A DNA stretch of 64,000 nucleotides from Chlamydomonas reinhardtii (Eukaryota > Chlorophyta > Chlorophyceae > Chlamydomonadales > Chlamydomonadaceae): assembly GCF_000002595.2 (NCBI RefSeq), contig NC_057017.1:3657475-3721474 (forward strand). The letters run 5' to 3'. Below are positions 1 to 10,557 of the stretch, piece by piece. The translations under genes were made by a program, and so were the position numbers. How positions within the stretch are numbered: position 1 is the stretch's first letter; each line of letters opens with the position of its first letter. The notes beneath the pieces were generated by a model. It saw only the letters and a program-made list of their open reading frames with translations. It did not search any database and was not told the DNA's origin.

Positions 1-804
1 ATGATTGACAGCTGGGAGAGGATGAAGTTTTCCAGATCAACGTCAGGTGAGCCTCCGTCTGGCATAAACCACCACCCCGGGGGTTCCGGTGATATGGCAT
101 TAGGCAGGCAATGCCCGCCCATCCACCCGCGGCAGCCAGTCGTGTAAAGGCCCCGTCACGCGGAAGGTCGTGACTCGGGAACCTCAGCACCTCAGAGCTC
201 AGGTGCATAGTTTCCACAACACTAAGCATCCTGGCGTGCAGCCCAGGTGCGCAGGGAAGGCGTCACGAAACTCTGCCCCTCACTCAGCATGAATGCGGCA
301 CCGCGGACCCGACCGATGCCCCAAAAACTCGCAATCGAACGGTAACTTACCTCGAGCATGACTTCCGGCTATTGCGGCAGCCACCAACAGCCAAAACACC
401 AGTCGAATCGTCGTCGGGGCACCGATTCCACTGCTGGCACCACGTTGCCGTTGCATGTCCCACAGGTTGCAATTTGCTGAGGCTAGAGGGCGTTCGATGT
501 GACCATTTTCAGTATCACGAGTCCAGCGCTGGTTACGCCCCACTTTTGAAGCAATAGCCCAGCTTGCGGCGGGCTGCACCAACGCAGTGGTCTCAGCGTA
601 TACTTAACTAATATCGCTCGGCAGCAGGCAAATGGAAAACGGCGCTAGCGAGAACGTCCGGGCAACCTAACCTGACAATCAGTTTGTAACTGAGGTTTAC
701 ATATATATGGATATCTATATATTATTAATGTCTTTGACAAAGAAGTCGCCAAAGGGCGCAGACCCGGCGCGTCCGCTTGTTGCTCGTCCTCCCAAAACCC
801 CAAG
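1..804. other. Left flank of the transposon; no firm gene
   Basis: I see no recognisable gene here. Bases 1-46 read as a possible exon ending at a GTGAGC donor, but nothing else supports it. An AT-rich stretch at about 698-727 (TATATAT, ATATATTATTA) precedes an ATG at 728. That ATG opens a short Lys/Arg/Pro-rich frame that runs into the transposon target site. Read across the empty site it would stop again within about 15 bases of the right flank. It may be the 5' end of a small host ORF cut by the insertion, but it is too short to call. Confidence 0.4.
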
Positions 805-812
805 AAGACAAG
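805..812. repeat. Left 8-bp target-site duplication
   Basis: AAGACAAG lies directly outside the left terminal inverted repeat and recurs exactly at 10374-10381 outside the right one. Eight-base duplications are the rule for Zisupton/KDZ-type transposons. Confidence 0.93.
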
Positions 813-1127
813 GAGCTATGGGCGGCTCCCCAGGGACCTTTTTGCACCGGGCTGGGGAGGGCAGAAAAGACCGAAAGCTCTAGGGGCTGGGGACCTAGGC
901 ATCTCCCCAGGAACAATTTGTAATCAACCGCGATGGCAGCACAGCTCTCCCGGGCCTCAAAAGCGTGCTGCCAATGCCCGGCTTTCGCTCGCTGCCCATC
1001 GCGCGCCCGGCACTCTCCTTTACGACCACTTGGCACCCCTCGCCAGCCATAGTAAGCAGCCCCTGTACACATATGCGCTATACACTACCCCGCTACACAT
1101 GATATAGCTCCCGGCACTAGTGGGGCC
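813..1127 (+). repeat. Left terminal inverted repeat
   Basis: This ~315-bp stretch reappears in reverse complement at 10059-10373 with only scattered differences. It ends about 35 bases before the transposase ATG, so it probably contains that gene's promoter. Confidence 0.92.
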
Positions 1128-1162
1128 ACCTCGACCATGCTTAACATGTCTGCGGCGACAAC

Positions 1163-4100
1163 ATGAAAGAGTGGAAAGACATCTACAAAAGTGACACAGT
1201 TGAAACCTCATTATTTAGGCGCAGTCGTGGTGGACGCAGGGGTGGCATTGCAGCGGGCACTGGCGGCCGCCGTGGACGCAGCGAAGCGCAGCTAAGTGTA
1301 GGTGGTCATTACACCGTCCACGATCATAATGGTGTTGTAGAACAGGACGACGAGGAAGGAGCAGCCTACGTTCAACATGCGGCGCCTCACACGCTCCCCG
1401 ACGTTGATAGCGACACCCTCAGCTCAGACCCCGCAGACAGCTCAGACGACGATGGTGAGGGGGCCGGAGGCGCTGAGCCGAGGGGGCAGGAGACAAAATA
1501 TCCGCTGCCATACGATAGCAGCGCTGTCGTGGAAGACTTCTTCCGCAGCGTCACAGCGGCTGATAAGGTGTGCAGCGAACTGCGCACCGCGACCCAGAAG
1601 GTGCTGCAGTGCAGTGCGGACTTCGAGGCTGCCAGCACGGCGTGCCCTGTGTGTGGCAAGCCCGGAGATCCCAAGGGCATGCCCCCTTTCAAAGTCACAG
1701 TAGTGACCTGGGACCAGCCCGTGAGCATTGATGTGCCACACGTGACCTGCAGCAGCTGCATGCGTGGGTACACCCTGCGGCCCACTGTGCTCGGCTGCCT
1801 GCCCGATACCATTGTATCGTGGGATTTGCTTCGGCAACGTGACGGCAATGTCATCCTCTGGTGGCAGACCAGCCTTCTACAGCAGTTCACCAGCCTACAA
1901 TACTACAACGGGCACCTGGGCATGGACCGCTTTTGTGCGGCTCTCATGGCCAACTGGCAGGAGAACGGCTGTGATAGCCAGGGGCTTACGCTGACGCAGC
2001 TGAGGCAGCGCCTTAGTTCTACATCGCAGCGGTACCGATTTCTGCGCGGGCTAGTGGAGGACCTGCCGGAACAGCTTCCGGGCTGGCCCGCAGGAGCCCT
2101 CAACGCATGCGCCTGCTGCGGTGATGCCGAGGGTTGGCATGGTACTGGCGCGGGCAGCAGCAGCGGCGGCGGCGGCGGCGGTGCTGCCGGTGGCGCGACC
2201 ACGGCCGCAGCGCCCCTGGCGGATCTGGCGCACAGGGCCCGGGGGCAGGATGGGCCGGTGGCTGAGGCGGCGGCGCCAGACGCACCGAGCGCAGGTGCCG
2301 GCATGGGCAGCAGCAGCGGCGGCGGCGGCGGCGGTGCTGCTGGCGATGCGACCACGGCCGCCGCGCCTCTGGCGGATCTGGCGCACAGGGCCCGGGGGCA
2401 GGACGGGCCGGTGGCTAAGGCGGCGGCGCCAGGCGCGCCCAGCGCAGGCGCCGGCATGGGCAGCAGCAGCGGCGGCGGCGGCGGCGGTGCTGCCGGCGAT
2501 GCGACCACGGCCGCCGCGCCTCTGGCGGATCTGGCGCACAGGGCCCGGGGGCAGGATGGGCCGGTGGCTGAGGCGGCGGCGCCAGGCGCGCCGAGCGCAG
2601 GCGCCGGCATGGGCAGCAGCAGCGGCGGCGGCGGCGGCGGTGCTGCCGGCGATGCGACCACGGCCGCCGCGCCTCTGGCGGATCTGGCGCACAGGGCCCG
2701 GGGGCAGGATGGGCCGGTGGCTGAGGCGGCGGCGCCAGGCGCGCCGAGCGCAGGCGCCGGCATGGGCAGCAGCAGCGGCGGCGGCGGCGGCGGTGCTGCC
2801 GGCAGCGGCGGCGCGAGCCCTTCACTTGGGTTCGCGTGGCGGCCAATGCTGGCGGCCGCTGAGCCGGCTGGTCGAGGCCCTCCTATCTTTCATACTGGCG
2901 CGTTCGATTGCAACTTCAAGCTAAGCCTGTTTAAGAAGAAGGGACTCACCCACAAGTACGGCCTCGACTACCGCCAACTGTCGCGCCGGCGGTACACCCT
3001 GGGCAATGCATACGTGAGGGGCTTTGAGCCGCCCAAGGGGTCTGCGGACGTAGGTCGCAATGCGGACTGCTCCAGCTTCACCGCGGACAAGGTGCTGGCC
3101 AAGGAGGAGGCCGGGGTAAGAGGCAAGGCCAGGGGTGAGATCATAGATTTGCTTTTCCCGCTACGCCGCTGTGCTGCTATCCCGTGATGTTGAGCTTGTC
3201 GCTGAAACGCTACGCGACCCTCGCTGCAGAAGCTTGTGACTGCAGCTGGCGTGGTCCTGTGTCGGCATGGTATGCTACTTCGCCTCGTCAACCTCTTTCA
3301 CGGGGAACGTCACATGTACGCGACGGCGGCGGCGGCGTCCATCCTGGCTGCGGGAACCGCTGTGCAGTTCTGGTGGTACGATATTGCCTGCCGCTGGAGC
3401 AAGTCGTGGCAGAAGTGGCACCAAGCTCTGGACCCGTCAACGGCGTGGCTGGGCGTCGCAGCGGCCATGGTCAGCCTCGTGCCGCCGTTCCACAGCTATG
3501 CCCACAGGTGTGCTTACGGGGAGGGGGCGGGCGTTCGGGGCATGTAGGTTGCAAAGTACTCTAGCTGCTATCTTACTCCGCATCCCTTCAACCATGTGCC
3601 TGCAGCTACGAGTGCCAGAAGACTTTCGGGCACCAAGGGCAAACGGGGGCAGGGCGGGGCACGGGAGAGATCGTCGAAATCTTCAACTCGCAGGTCGGGA
3701 AGCAGGGCAAGGTGCTGCGTTACACGTCGCCTGCGCACCGTGAGAGTGTTCTGGAGGATGTGGGGCGCCGCTACTGCCGCCAGGTAAGGCTTTGTCGAGT
3801 GTCGAGGGTAGGCAGGCGGCAGGTTAGGCAGGCGCTCATTCTGTGTGCCGTGATGTGCAGGTCGAGCTTGGCCTGCCCGCTCGGGTTTACCGCATGCGGT
3901 TGCGGGCCCAGGCAGCACATGATGCAGCGCAGGATCGGATTGAGACTCTGGAGGCCACGCTGACGCCGCAACAGGTGCGACTGGACTTCCCTGTAGACTC
4001 GTGTTACCTTGCTTACGGTTTCCATGTGCCCAGCAGGTCGAGATGGCATGTGCCGGGCATGCCGCTCAGCGCTCCCAGCAGCGGCATGACCAGCCCAAAC

Positions 4101-5193
4101 GACACGCCAACGCGGATGCAGTGGCAGGCGAGCCAGGGTGGAAGGCAGTGTATGCCCGCTGCCGCCTGGCGCTGATGAAGCTGCAGCGTCTGGACACGGT
4201 AGACAACCCGGCCGACCCCGTGCCTCTCAGGTGCGCAAGCGGTGAAAGCCTTATCTGCATGCCTTACTTTCTTGCTTGGATTGCAGTCGCTGATGCCATA
4301 TGTTGCGTGGGTGCAGCGTTCTGGTTGCCGGAGGTGACAATCTGACGCTCCGACAGCGGCCTGCACTCATCAAGCAGCTGGAGGAAGAGAAGAAGAAGCT
4401 GGAGCAGGAGCATGCGGCGGCTGCTCCGCCACCACGCGAGTGGGAGGCGGACTCTGCTGCATTCAAGGAGGCTGTCAGTGACCTGGCCGAGAGCGAGATC
4501 AAGAAGATCACCAGTGAAATCGAGGTAGAGTGATTGTGGTTGGGCATGTGTAAGGCAGTCGGGGTATAGGGCAGTGCCACGGCAGGCTGACTGTTGCGCT
4601 GCGGAAGTGTGCGCGGCGTTCACTAATTTTGGGCTTCATTGCAGGGCCTGGTGCTGGACTACAACAGCCTGAAGGTCATAACGGAGAAGCTGGCGGGGAG
4701 GAAGAAGGAGCAGAGGTATGCCATCAAGGAGAAGCAGCGCGTGAAGGGGCAGCTTAGACAGCAGTGGGGCCGCTTGGCTGCCTGGTGCCGTGTGGACGCT
4801 GCAGGGCAGCAGGGACGGGAGGAGAAGGCACGCAACAAAAAGATCTTGGAAGGGGGCTTGGCGGCGGTGCTTCGGGGGACGTTTCCATGGGCCAGCGATT
4901 CTGGGGCTGGATCCAGCGGAGGGCGAGCAGTCGCTAGCCTTGTGCGCAGCTACAACCAGCGTGCTAGGGCGAAGGAGGAGCTGCGCTTGATTGAGGCAGA
5001 GGTTGAGCGGGGCTGCGCCTACTACGAGCGCCGTGTGAGGATTCTGAAAGCGGCGCAGGAAACAAGTGCGCCAGGCTTGGGACTGCTGCTTAAGCCTCAC
5101 CTTTCCCGCTGCGAGTTGATGCTGAAATCATTTCAGGGACTGCAGCGCGGAGATGTGCCGGACGACACTAGCCTTTCTGTGGATACCGAGTAG
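1163..5193 (+). CDS. KDZ-family transposase (7 exons, 1,157 aa)
   Basis: This is the transposase that would excise and insert the surrounding element. Exons are 1163-3115, 3230-3507, 3606-3783, 3861-3974, 4037-4230, 4317-4524 and 4645-5193; all junctions are GT-AG and keep frame. Features in order are a Ser/Asp-rich acidic head, then paired cysteines CPVC (C161/C164) and CSSC (C196/C199) that resemble the zinc-binding region of KDZ proteins. A Gly/Ala-rich block of four 51-residue repeats follows (about 330-550). The RNase H-like core shows AFDCNF (D582), RHG, WYDIACRW (D702), the PPFHSYAH motif, SYECQKTF and GTGEIVEIFNS (E765), giving a candidate D-D-E triad. The Lys/Glu-rich C-terminus is probably coiled-coil. 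The ATG at 1163 is the first in frame after the terminal repeat. The frame has no stop or shift. The Gly/Ala block is not known to me in the family. Confidence 0.88.
2150..2813 (+). repeat. 153-bp in-frame tandem repeat in transposase exon 1
   Basis: Four nearly identical 153-bp units plus a partial copy; the ATGGGCAGC start of each unit falls at 2303, 2456, 2609 and 2762. Each encodes 51 residues: a serine run, six glycines, an Ala-rich part and the segment LADLAHRARGQDGPV. Because 153 is a multiple of three the copies keep frame. Confidence 0.95.
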
Positions 5194-5222
5194 GGTAGGC
5201 ATGCTGTTGTGCGCCGGCTGGC

Positions 5223-5941
5223 TTTGGTCGAGGTCGGCCGATGGTGCTGTAAGTCGCAGAATAGCATTGAACAAGCATACAAGTAATGTTGGCAAGGCCG
5301 GCGGGGCCAGGCGGAGTATTTGAGTTGGGCGGGTGTGCTCAGACATGTCCGCTAGGGCGGGGGTTCGGGCGTGTCCCAGCCGGCACCCGGTTTGGTCGAG
5401 GTCGGCCGATGGTGCTGTAAATCGCAGAATAGCATTGAACAAGCATACAAGTAATGTTGGCAAGGCCGGCGGGGCCAGGCGGAGTATTTGAGTTGGGCGG
5501 GTGTGCTCAGACATGTCCGCTAGGGCGGGGTTGTGGCGGGTCCCAGCCGGCACCCGGTTTGGTCGAGGTCGGCCGATGGTGCTGTAAATCGCAGAATAGC
5601 ATTGAACAAGCATACAAGTAATGTTGGCAAGGCCGGCGGGGCCAGGCGGAGTATTTGAGTTGGGCGGGTGTGCTCAGACATGTCCGCTAGGGCGGGGGTT
5701 CGGGCGGGTCCCAGCTGGCACCCGGTTTGGTCGAGGTCGGCCGATGGTGCTGTAAATCGCAGAATAGCATTGAACAAGCATACAAGTAATGTTGGCAAGG
5801 CCGGCGGGGCCAGGCGGAGTATTTGAGTTGGGCGGGTGTGCTCAGACATGTCCGCTAGGGCGGGGTTGTGGCGGGTCCCAGCCGGCACCCGGTTTGGTCG
5901 AGGTCGGCCAATGGAGCTGTAAGTCGCAGAATAGCATTGAA
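5223..5941 (+). repeat. 168-bp tandem array after the transposase stop
   Basis: A unit of 167-168 bp starting TTTGGTCGAGGTCGG occurs at 5223, 5391, 5558, 5726 and 5893 (the last partial). Each copy carries GCTGTAA, so the array presents several TGTAA poly(A) signals in a row downstream of the transposase stop at 5193. The 3' end of the transcript is probably set here. Confidence 0.93.
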
Positions 5942-7110
5942 CAAGGCTAGGTCTCCGCGGCGCACCCCAAACACAACTCAGCGGCCTTGGCGCCTGATGC
6001 TAACTGCAATCACCTGGCTACGTCTATGCGCCGCGGCTAGGTCTCCGCGGCGCGCCCCAAACACAACTCAGCGGCGTTGGCGCATGATGCTAACTGCAGT
6101 CACCTGGCTACGTCTATGCGCCGCGGCTAGGCTTCCGCGGCGCGCCCCAAACACAACTCAGCGGCCTTGGCGCATGATGCTAACTGCAGTCACCTGGCTA
6201 CGTCTATGCGCCGCGGCTAGGCTTCCGCGGCGCGCCCCAAACACAACTCAGCGGCCTTGGCGCCTGATGCTAACTGCAGTCACCTGGCTACGTCTTCGCG
6301 CCGCGGCTAGGTCTCCGCGGCGCGCCCCAAACACAACTCAGCGGCGTTGGCGCATGATGCTAACTGCAGTCACCTGGCTACGTCTTCGCGCCGCGGCTAG
6401 GCTTCCGCGGCGCGCCCCAAACACAACTCAGCGGCGTTGGCGCCTGATGCTAACTGCAGTCACCTGGCTACGTCTTCGCGCCGCGGCTAGGTCTCCGCGG
6501 CGCGCCCCAAACACAACTCAACGGCGTTGGCGCCTGATGCCAACTGCAATCACCTGGCTACGTCTTCGCGCCGCGGCTAGGTCTCCGCGGCGCACCCCAA
6601 ACACAACTCAGCGGCCTTGGCGCCTGATGCTAACTGCAGTCACCTGGCTACGTCTATGCGCCGCGGCTAGGCTTCCGCGGCGCGCCCCAAACACAACTCA
6701 GCGGCCTTGGCGCATGATGCTAACTGCAGTCACCTGGCTACGTCTATGCGCCGCGGCTAGGCTTCCGCGGCGCGCCCCAAACACAACTCAGCGGCGTTGG
6801 CGCATGATGCTAACTGCAGTCACCTGGCTACGTCTATGCGCCGCGGCTAGGCTTCCGCGGCGCGCCCCAAACACAACTCAGCGGCGTTGGCGCATGATGC
6901 TAACTGCAATCACCTGGCTACGTCTTCGCGCCGCGGCTAGGTCTCCGCGGCGCGCCCCAAACACAACTCAGCGGCGTTGGCGCATGATGCTAACTGCAAT
7001 CACCTGGCTACGTCTATGCGCCGCGGCTAGGTCTCCGCGGCGCGCCCCAAACACAACTCAACGGCGTTGGCGCATGATGCTAACTGCAGTCACCTGGCTA
7101 CGTCTATGCG
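5942..7110 (+). repeat. 90-bp tandem array, 13 copies
   Basis: Thirteen head-to-tail 90-bp units, most starting at CCGCGGCTAG (6031, 6121, 6211 and so on to 7021), with only a few variant positions. The unit is a multiple of three and one plus-strand frame stays open through the whole array, but that frame has no ATG before it. I treat it as non-coding satellite between the two convergent genes. Confidence 0.95.
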
Positions 7111-7319
7111 CCGCTCCTGGGCCTCCGTCCGTGCTCCGCGGCCAGCAGCGCCGACAGCTTCGCACCCTTTCCGGCGCGCTGCGGGCGGGCAGCCTGGGGT
7201 GCCGCCATGTGCTCCGTGTTTCCGCTGCTCCCGGTTCCACCAATGCCTCCACCATTGGCACGCTGGGCACGCCCAGCACTGTCGCCACTGCTGGTGCAGC
7301 CGTCCCCACTGGAGCTGCT

Positions 7320-7443
7320 GCCGCCACTGGCGCTGCCTCCACCGCTGGCGCTGCCTCCGCCGCTGATGCTGCCTCCACCGCCGGTGCTGCCTCCACCGCC
7401 GGTGCTGCCTCCACCGCTGGTGTGGCCTGCACCGCCGGTGCTG
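7320..7443 (+). repeat. Short GC-rich minisatellite
   Basis: Degenerate copies of an 18-base unit of the type CTGCCTCCACCGCCGGTG lie between the 90-bp array and the 3' end of the minus-strand gene. The stretch 7444-7770 holds nothing further I can name and is probably the 3' untranslated region of that gene. Confidence 0.75.
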
Positions 7444-7770
7444 CCACCGCTGACGATGCTCGAGCTGGAGCCCCGCTTGCGGTTCCCTGCACATGATCAC
7501 GAACACAAGTAAGAAGCGCATGCCAGCCATGTACAGATTGTCTGTGCCCAGAGCCGCAGGTCCCGTGGAAGCCCCCACGTCAGCGCGCTAAGGGGATGCA
7601 CGTGGCCTTCGGATTTGATGAAGACCTGCCTTACCCTTGCGCGGCTTAACGACAGAACGCTTCGTTGGCTTCGGTCCGGGCTTGTCTGCGGACGGTGGCA
7701 AATTGTGCGGACCATCAGGAAGGGCCCAGCGGAAGGATAGCAATCCCATGTCCCATGCGTCCATGTCCTG

Positions 7771-10040
7771 TCACAGCAGCGCCCCGTCTAGCATACCAAA
7801 CGACGCACCCTTGGTGAATTTGTTGTTCGCGACCAGCACACGCCTGATCATGTCCCCCTTCCAGGAACCACCAGGTGCCGTCAGCACGGTGACGACTTCC
7901 GTGATGGCCTCCTGGTTGGTGCGGCCCTCCTCGCGCAGCCGCACGTACACTTGGCACATCTCGTCCGCCTGCAGTCGGGCATGCATGCATAAACCTGGTA
8001 GCAGGCATGTGACTGCGCCTGCGCCTGTCACAGGATGCAAACTGGCGCCGAGTAAACAGAGTGAACAGCAGTATCTAAGGCCGCCTACCACCTAGGTTAG
8101 TGGGCTCATCCCAGCATTGCCGCTCACCTGGCGGTCCGTTGGCTGCTTGAATGTCAGGCCCAGGCTGCCCAGTGCCTGCTCCAGCTGTGCCTTGGTACCG
8201 CCGAGTTTGTCGCGGAGCAGTGCGAGGCCCTTGGCCTTGGTAGCCATGTTGTACTGCTCGAAAGCAGTCTTCAGCCGCTCCGGGTCGTACACACCTGCAC
8301 GCAAGGGCCGGTGTAATAAGACGCCAACAAAGCGCCAGAGGCGTGTTAAGCCTGATCATGGAACCAGGCTCACCAGAGGCCCCCGCCGCCTGGCCCACCG
8401 CGTCCCCGGCCTCCTCCTCCTCCTTGTCATCGTCGTCATCGTCATCATCGATGTCAGCCGCCAGCTCCGCCTGCTCCTTCTTTGCGCGCTCGAGCTTGCC
8501 GCGGGCGGCAGTCTTGCTTTGCGCCGCCGCCTGCACGAGCACTTAAGTGTAAGGTGATGCCGGGAGCAGGCCTACTAGCTTGACTACTTGCCTCTGCAAC
8601 CTCCGCTGCCTTGCGCGACTTCTTTGCCCTGCGGACGGCAGATGAAAATGGCTTAATGCACCGTCTACAGACACAGCTTCAAACACAGTACTATTAAGAC
8701 TGTAAGACGTGCGGCGACTGTAAGACGTGCGGCGAACTATGATGAGAACGGCCCCGCTTACGCCTTGTGCTCGGCCGCATAGTCCGGGCATTGCTTGCAG
8801 GCGAGGCTGATGAGCGCGTCGTTGACCGTGTTGGTCGCCGAGTAGCAGTCCTTGGACCACTGGATCAGGGCAATGGACGTCGGCCAGTCCAGGGCCTCGC
8901 GGAACAGCCGGCAGCTGCCACCGCACTTGCACTCTCCCTCCGACCCCACCGCCCAGAGCTTGTACTCCTTGCCTGCTGGGCGCGCCCCACCATTGCACAG
9001 CCCATCCGTCCAGCATGCCCAGCCCTGTGGCGACCCAGCCTGGCCCTCCTGCGCCCCCGCACCACCGTCATCCCCTCCTGATGCTGCGGCGCCCTGCTCC
9101 ACCGCGGCCGCTGTGTCCCGCCCTGTCACTGCTGCCGTGCCCTGCTCTGCAGCCCCCTCGTCCCCCCCGGAGGCAACGAGTACCACTGCACCGCTTGCCA
9201 CCAGCTCCTGCAGCACACGGCGCGAGAGCACCGACTCCAGAGCAGCCCAGGCCTGCCGGCCCCACCGGCGCTTGAAGTCTGATGGTGCCTCCAGGGTCCT
9301 TATCCGCCGGCCGTTCTTCTTGGGCACAATCAGCAGCTGTTGTGGAGCCATCACTTCTTGCAGCGCGTTTGCCTGCGGGGTAACAAACGCAGTAGGACTT
9401 GAGTCTTTGGGATATGCCGTTGGGGTATGAACTGGGGACACGGGCGGCCATACCAAACTACCAGGTGCTGCACATACTGTGCACACCCTTTGGACGTGCA
9501 CCAACCCAAAGACACGGCAATAATGAATGTGTGACCCCTCCTAACGACGTCAATGACACGAAAGCGTGCCATACAGTACCGTAACACACCTGCCGCACGA
9601 ACTGCGCCAATATCTTCCGTCCCGTGGCGTTCTTCAGGTAGCCACCATACGCCACAAATGGGTGCGGGTTGGAGGGAAGGGACACCAGGAGCGCAAAGCC
9701 AGCAAGCCGCTTCATCCGCAGGCCCTTGACCCCCCGAGCGGCATACGCCTCGACCATGCCGTTGAGGTTGGCTTCGGCGCGCTGAACCCTCCCCCGAGCT
9801 CCGCGGTGTAGCTTCCGCATTTCCTGTTCCGACACATGATGTGAACGAAAGCGTTTAGCTGCGTAACATGGAGCCAAGCAGGGGGGGCAATTCAAAATTT
9901 ACCTTTCCATCCTCCTCGCTAGACACGTCGCTAGACTCCTCGCCAGACTGCTCAAGATCCTCCTCAAGCTCGTCACTAGTCTGAGTGTCATCAGCAGGCG
10001 CCGTTCCTGTCTGGCGCGTAACTGTCTTTGCACTGAGCAT
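7771..10040 (-). CDS. Transposon-borne accessory protein of unknown function (7 exons, 513 aa)
   Basis: I do not recognise this protein. Exons, 5' to 3', are 10040-9903, 9823-9590, 9372-8762, 8628-8592, 8530-8374, 8294-8128 and 7968-7771; frame is kept at every junction. The donor after the fourth exon is GC (GAG|GCAAGT) rather than GT. The N-terminus is acidic and Ser/Glu-rich. Next comes a segment containing HRGARGRVQRAEANLNGM and a hydrophobic stretch LAGFALLVSLPSNPHPF. The middle part has a basic run (VPKKNGRRIRTL), a Gly/Ala-rich insert and a cysteine group (CKCGGSC, then CKQC). After an Asp run (eight in a row) and a Lys/Glu coiled-coil, the protein ends in a helical region (FEQYNMATKAKGLALLR; VYVRLREEGRTNQEA). 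It starts about 20 bases inside the right terminal repeat, whose inner part probably supplies its promoter. KDZ elements are known to carry accessory genes, but this does not look like TET/JBP, SRA or HMG proteins. Confidence 0.75.
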
Positions 10041-10058
10041 GACGGGCAACGCGGGCGG

Positions 10059-10373
10059 CCCCCACTAGTGCCGGGGAGCTATATCATGTGTAGCGGGGTA
10101 GTGTATAGCGCATATGTGTACAGGGGCTGCTTACTATGGCTGGCGAGGGGTGCCAAGTGGTCGTAAAGGAGAGTGCCGGGCGCGCGATGGGCAGCGAGCG
10201 AAAGCCGGGCATTGGCAGCACGCTTTTGAGGCCCGGGAGAGCTGTGCTGCCATCGCGGTTGATTACAAATTGTTCCTGGGGAGATGCCTAGGTCCCCAGC
10301 CCCTAGAGCTTTCGGTCTTTTCTGCCCTCCCCAGCCCGGTGCAAAAAGGTCCCTGGGGAGCCGCCCATAGCTC
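10059..10373 (-). repeat. Right terminal inverted repeat
   Basis: Reverse complement of 813-1127. It ends CCCATAGCTC at 10373, next to the duplicated AAGACAAG. Confidence 0.92.
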
Positions 10374-10381
10374 AAGACAAG
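10374..10381. repeat. Right 8-bp target-site duplication
   Basis: AAGACAAG, identical to 805-812. Confidence 0.93.
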
Positions 10382-10557
10382 GCCGGGCAATTAGATAGTT
10401 TCATTACATGACAAATGCATGCTCTCTATACACTGACGTTAACTAGTTGGCCTTAGTCGGCGCTTAGGTGCGCGGCTAGTCGGTCACGACGGTCTAGGAC
10501 GCAAAACTGTTTCTGCAGGCAGCCTTAGATAGTTGCAGTTGCCTTGGCGCGTCACAA

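Larger units (their letters stand above)
813..10373 (+). mobile_element. Intact KDZ (Kyakuja/Zisupton-like) DNA transposon, 9,561 bp
   Basis: The element is bounded by inverted repeats of about 315 bp that begin GAGCTATGGGC and by an exact 8-bp duplication. It encodes a seven-exon KDZ transposase (1163-5193, plus) and a seven-exon protein of unknown function (7771-10040, minus). The two genes are transcribed toward each other, and the gap between them holds a 168-bp tandem array, a 90-bp tandem array and a minisatellite. Both reading frames are open through every exon, and the termini and duplication are undamaged, so the copy looks recent and could be autonomous. Assignment to KDZ rests on the transposase motifs; which of the Kyakuja, Dileera or Zisupton branches it belongs to cannot be settled by eye. 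Confidence 0.9.

Noticed and set aside
1903-2924. Several long frames on both strands in transposase exon 1
   Set aside because: They are shadows of the GC-rich 153-bp repeat and show only Ala/Arg/Pro composition.
5942-7110. Regular array considered as a CRISPR
   Set aside because: There are no unique spacers; adjacent 90-bp units are nearly identical, so this is simple tandem repetition in a eukaryotic genome.
5868-7496. 542-codon plus-strand frame over the 90-bp array
   Set aside because: It starts at GTG, not ATG, and consists almost wholly of the tandem unit; satellite DNA with a unit divisible by three explains it.
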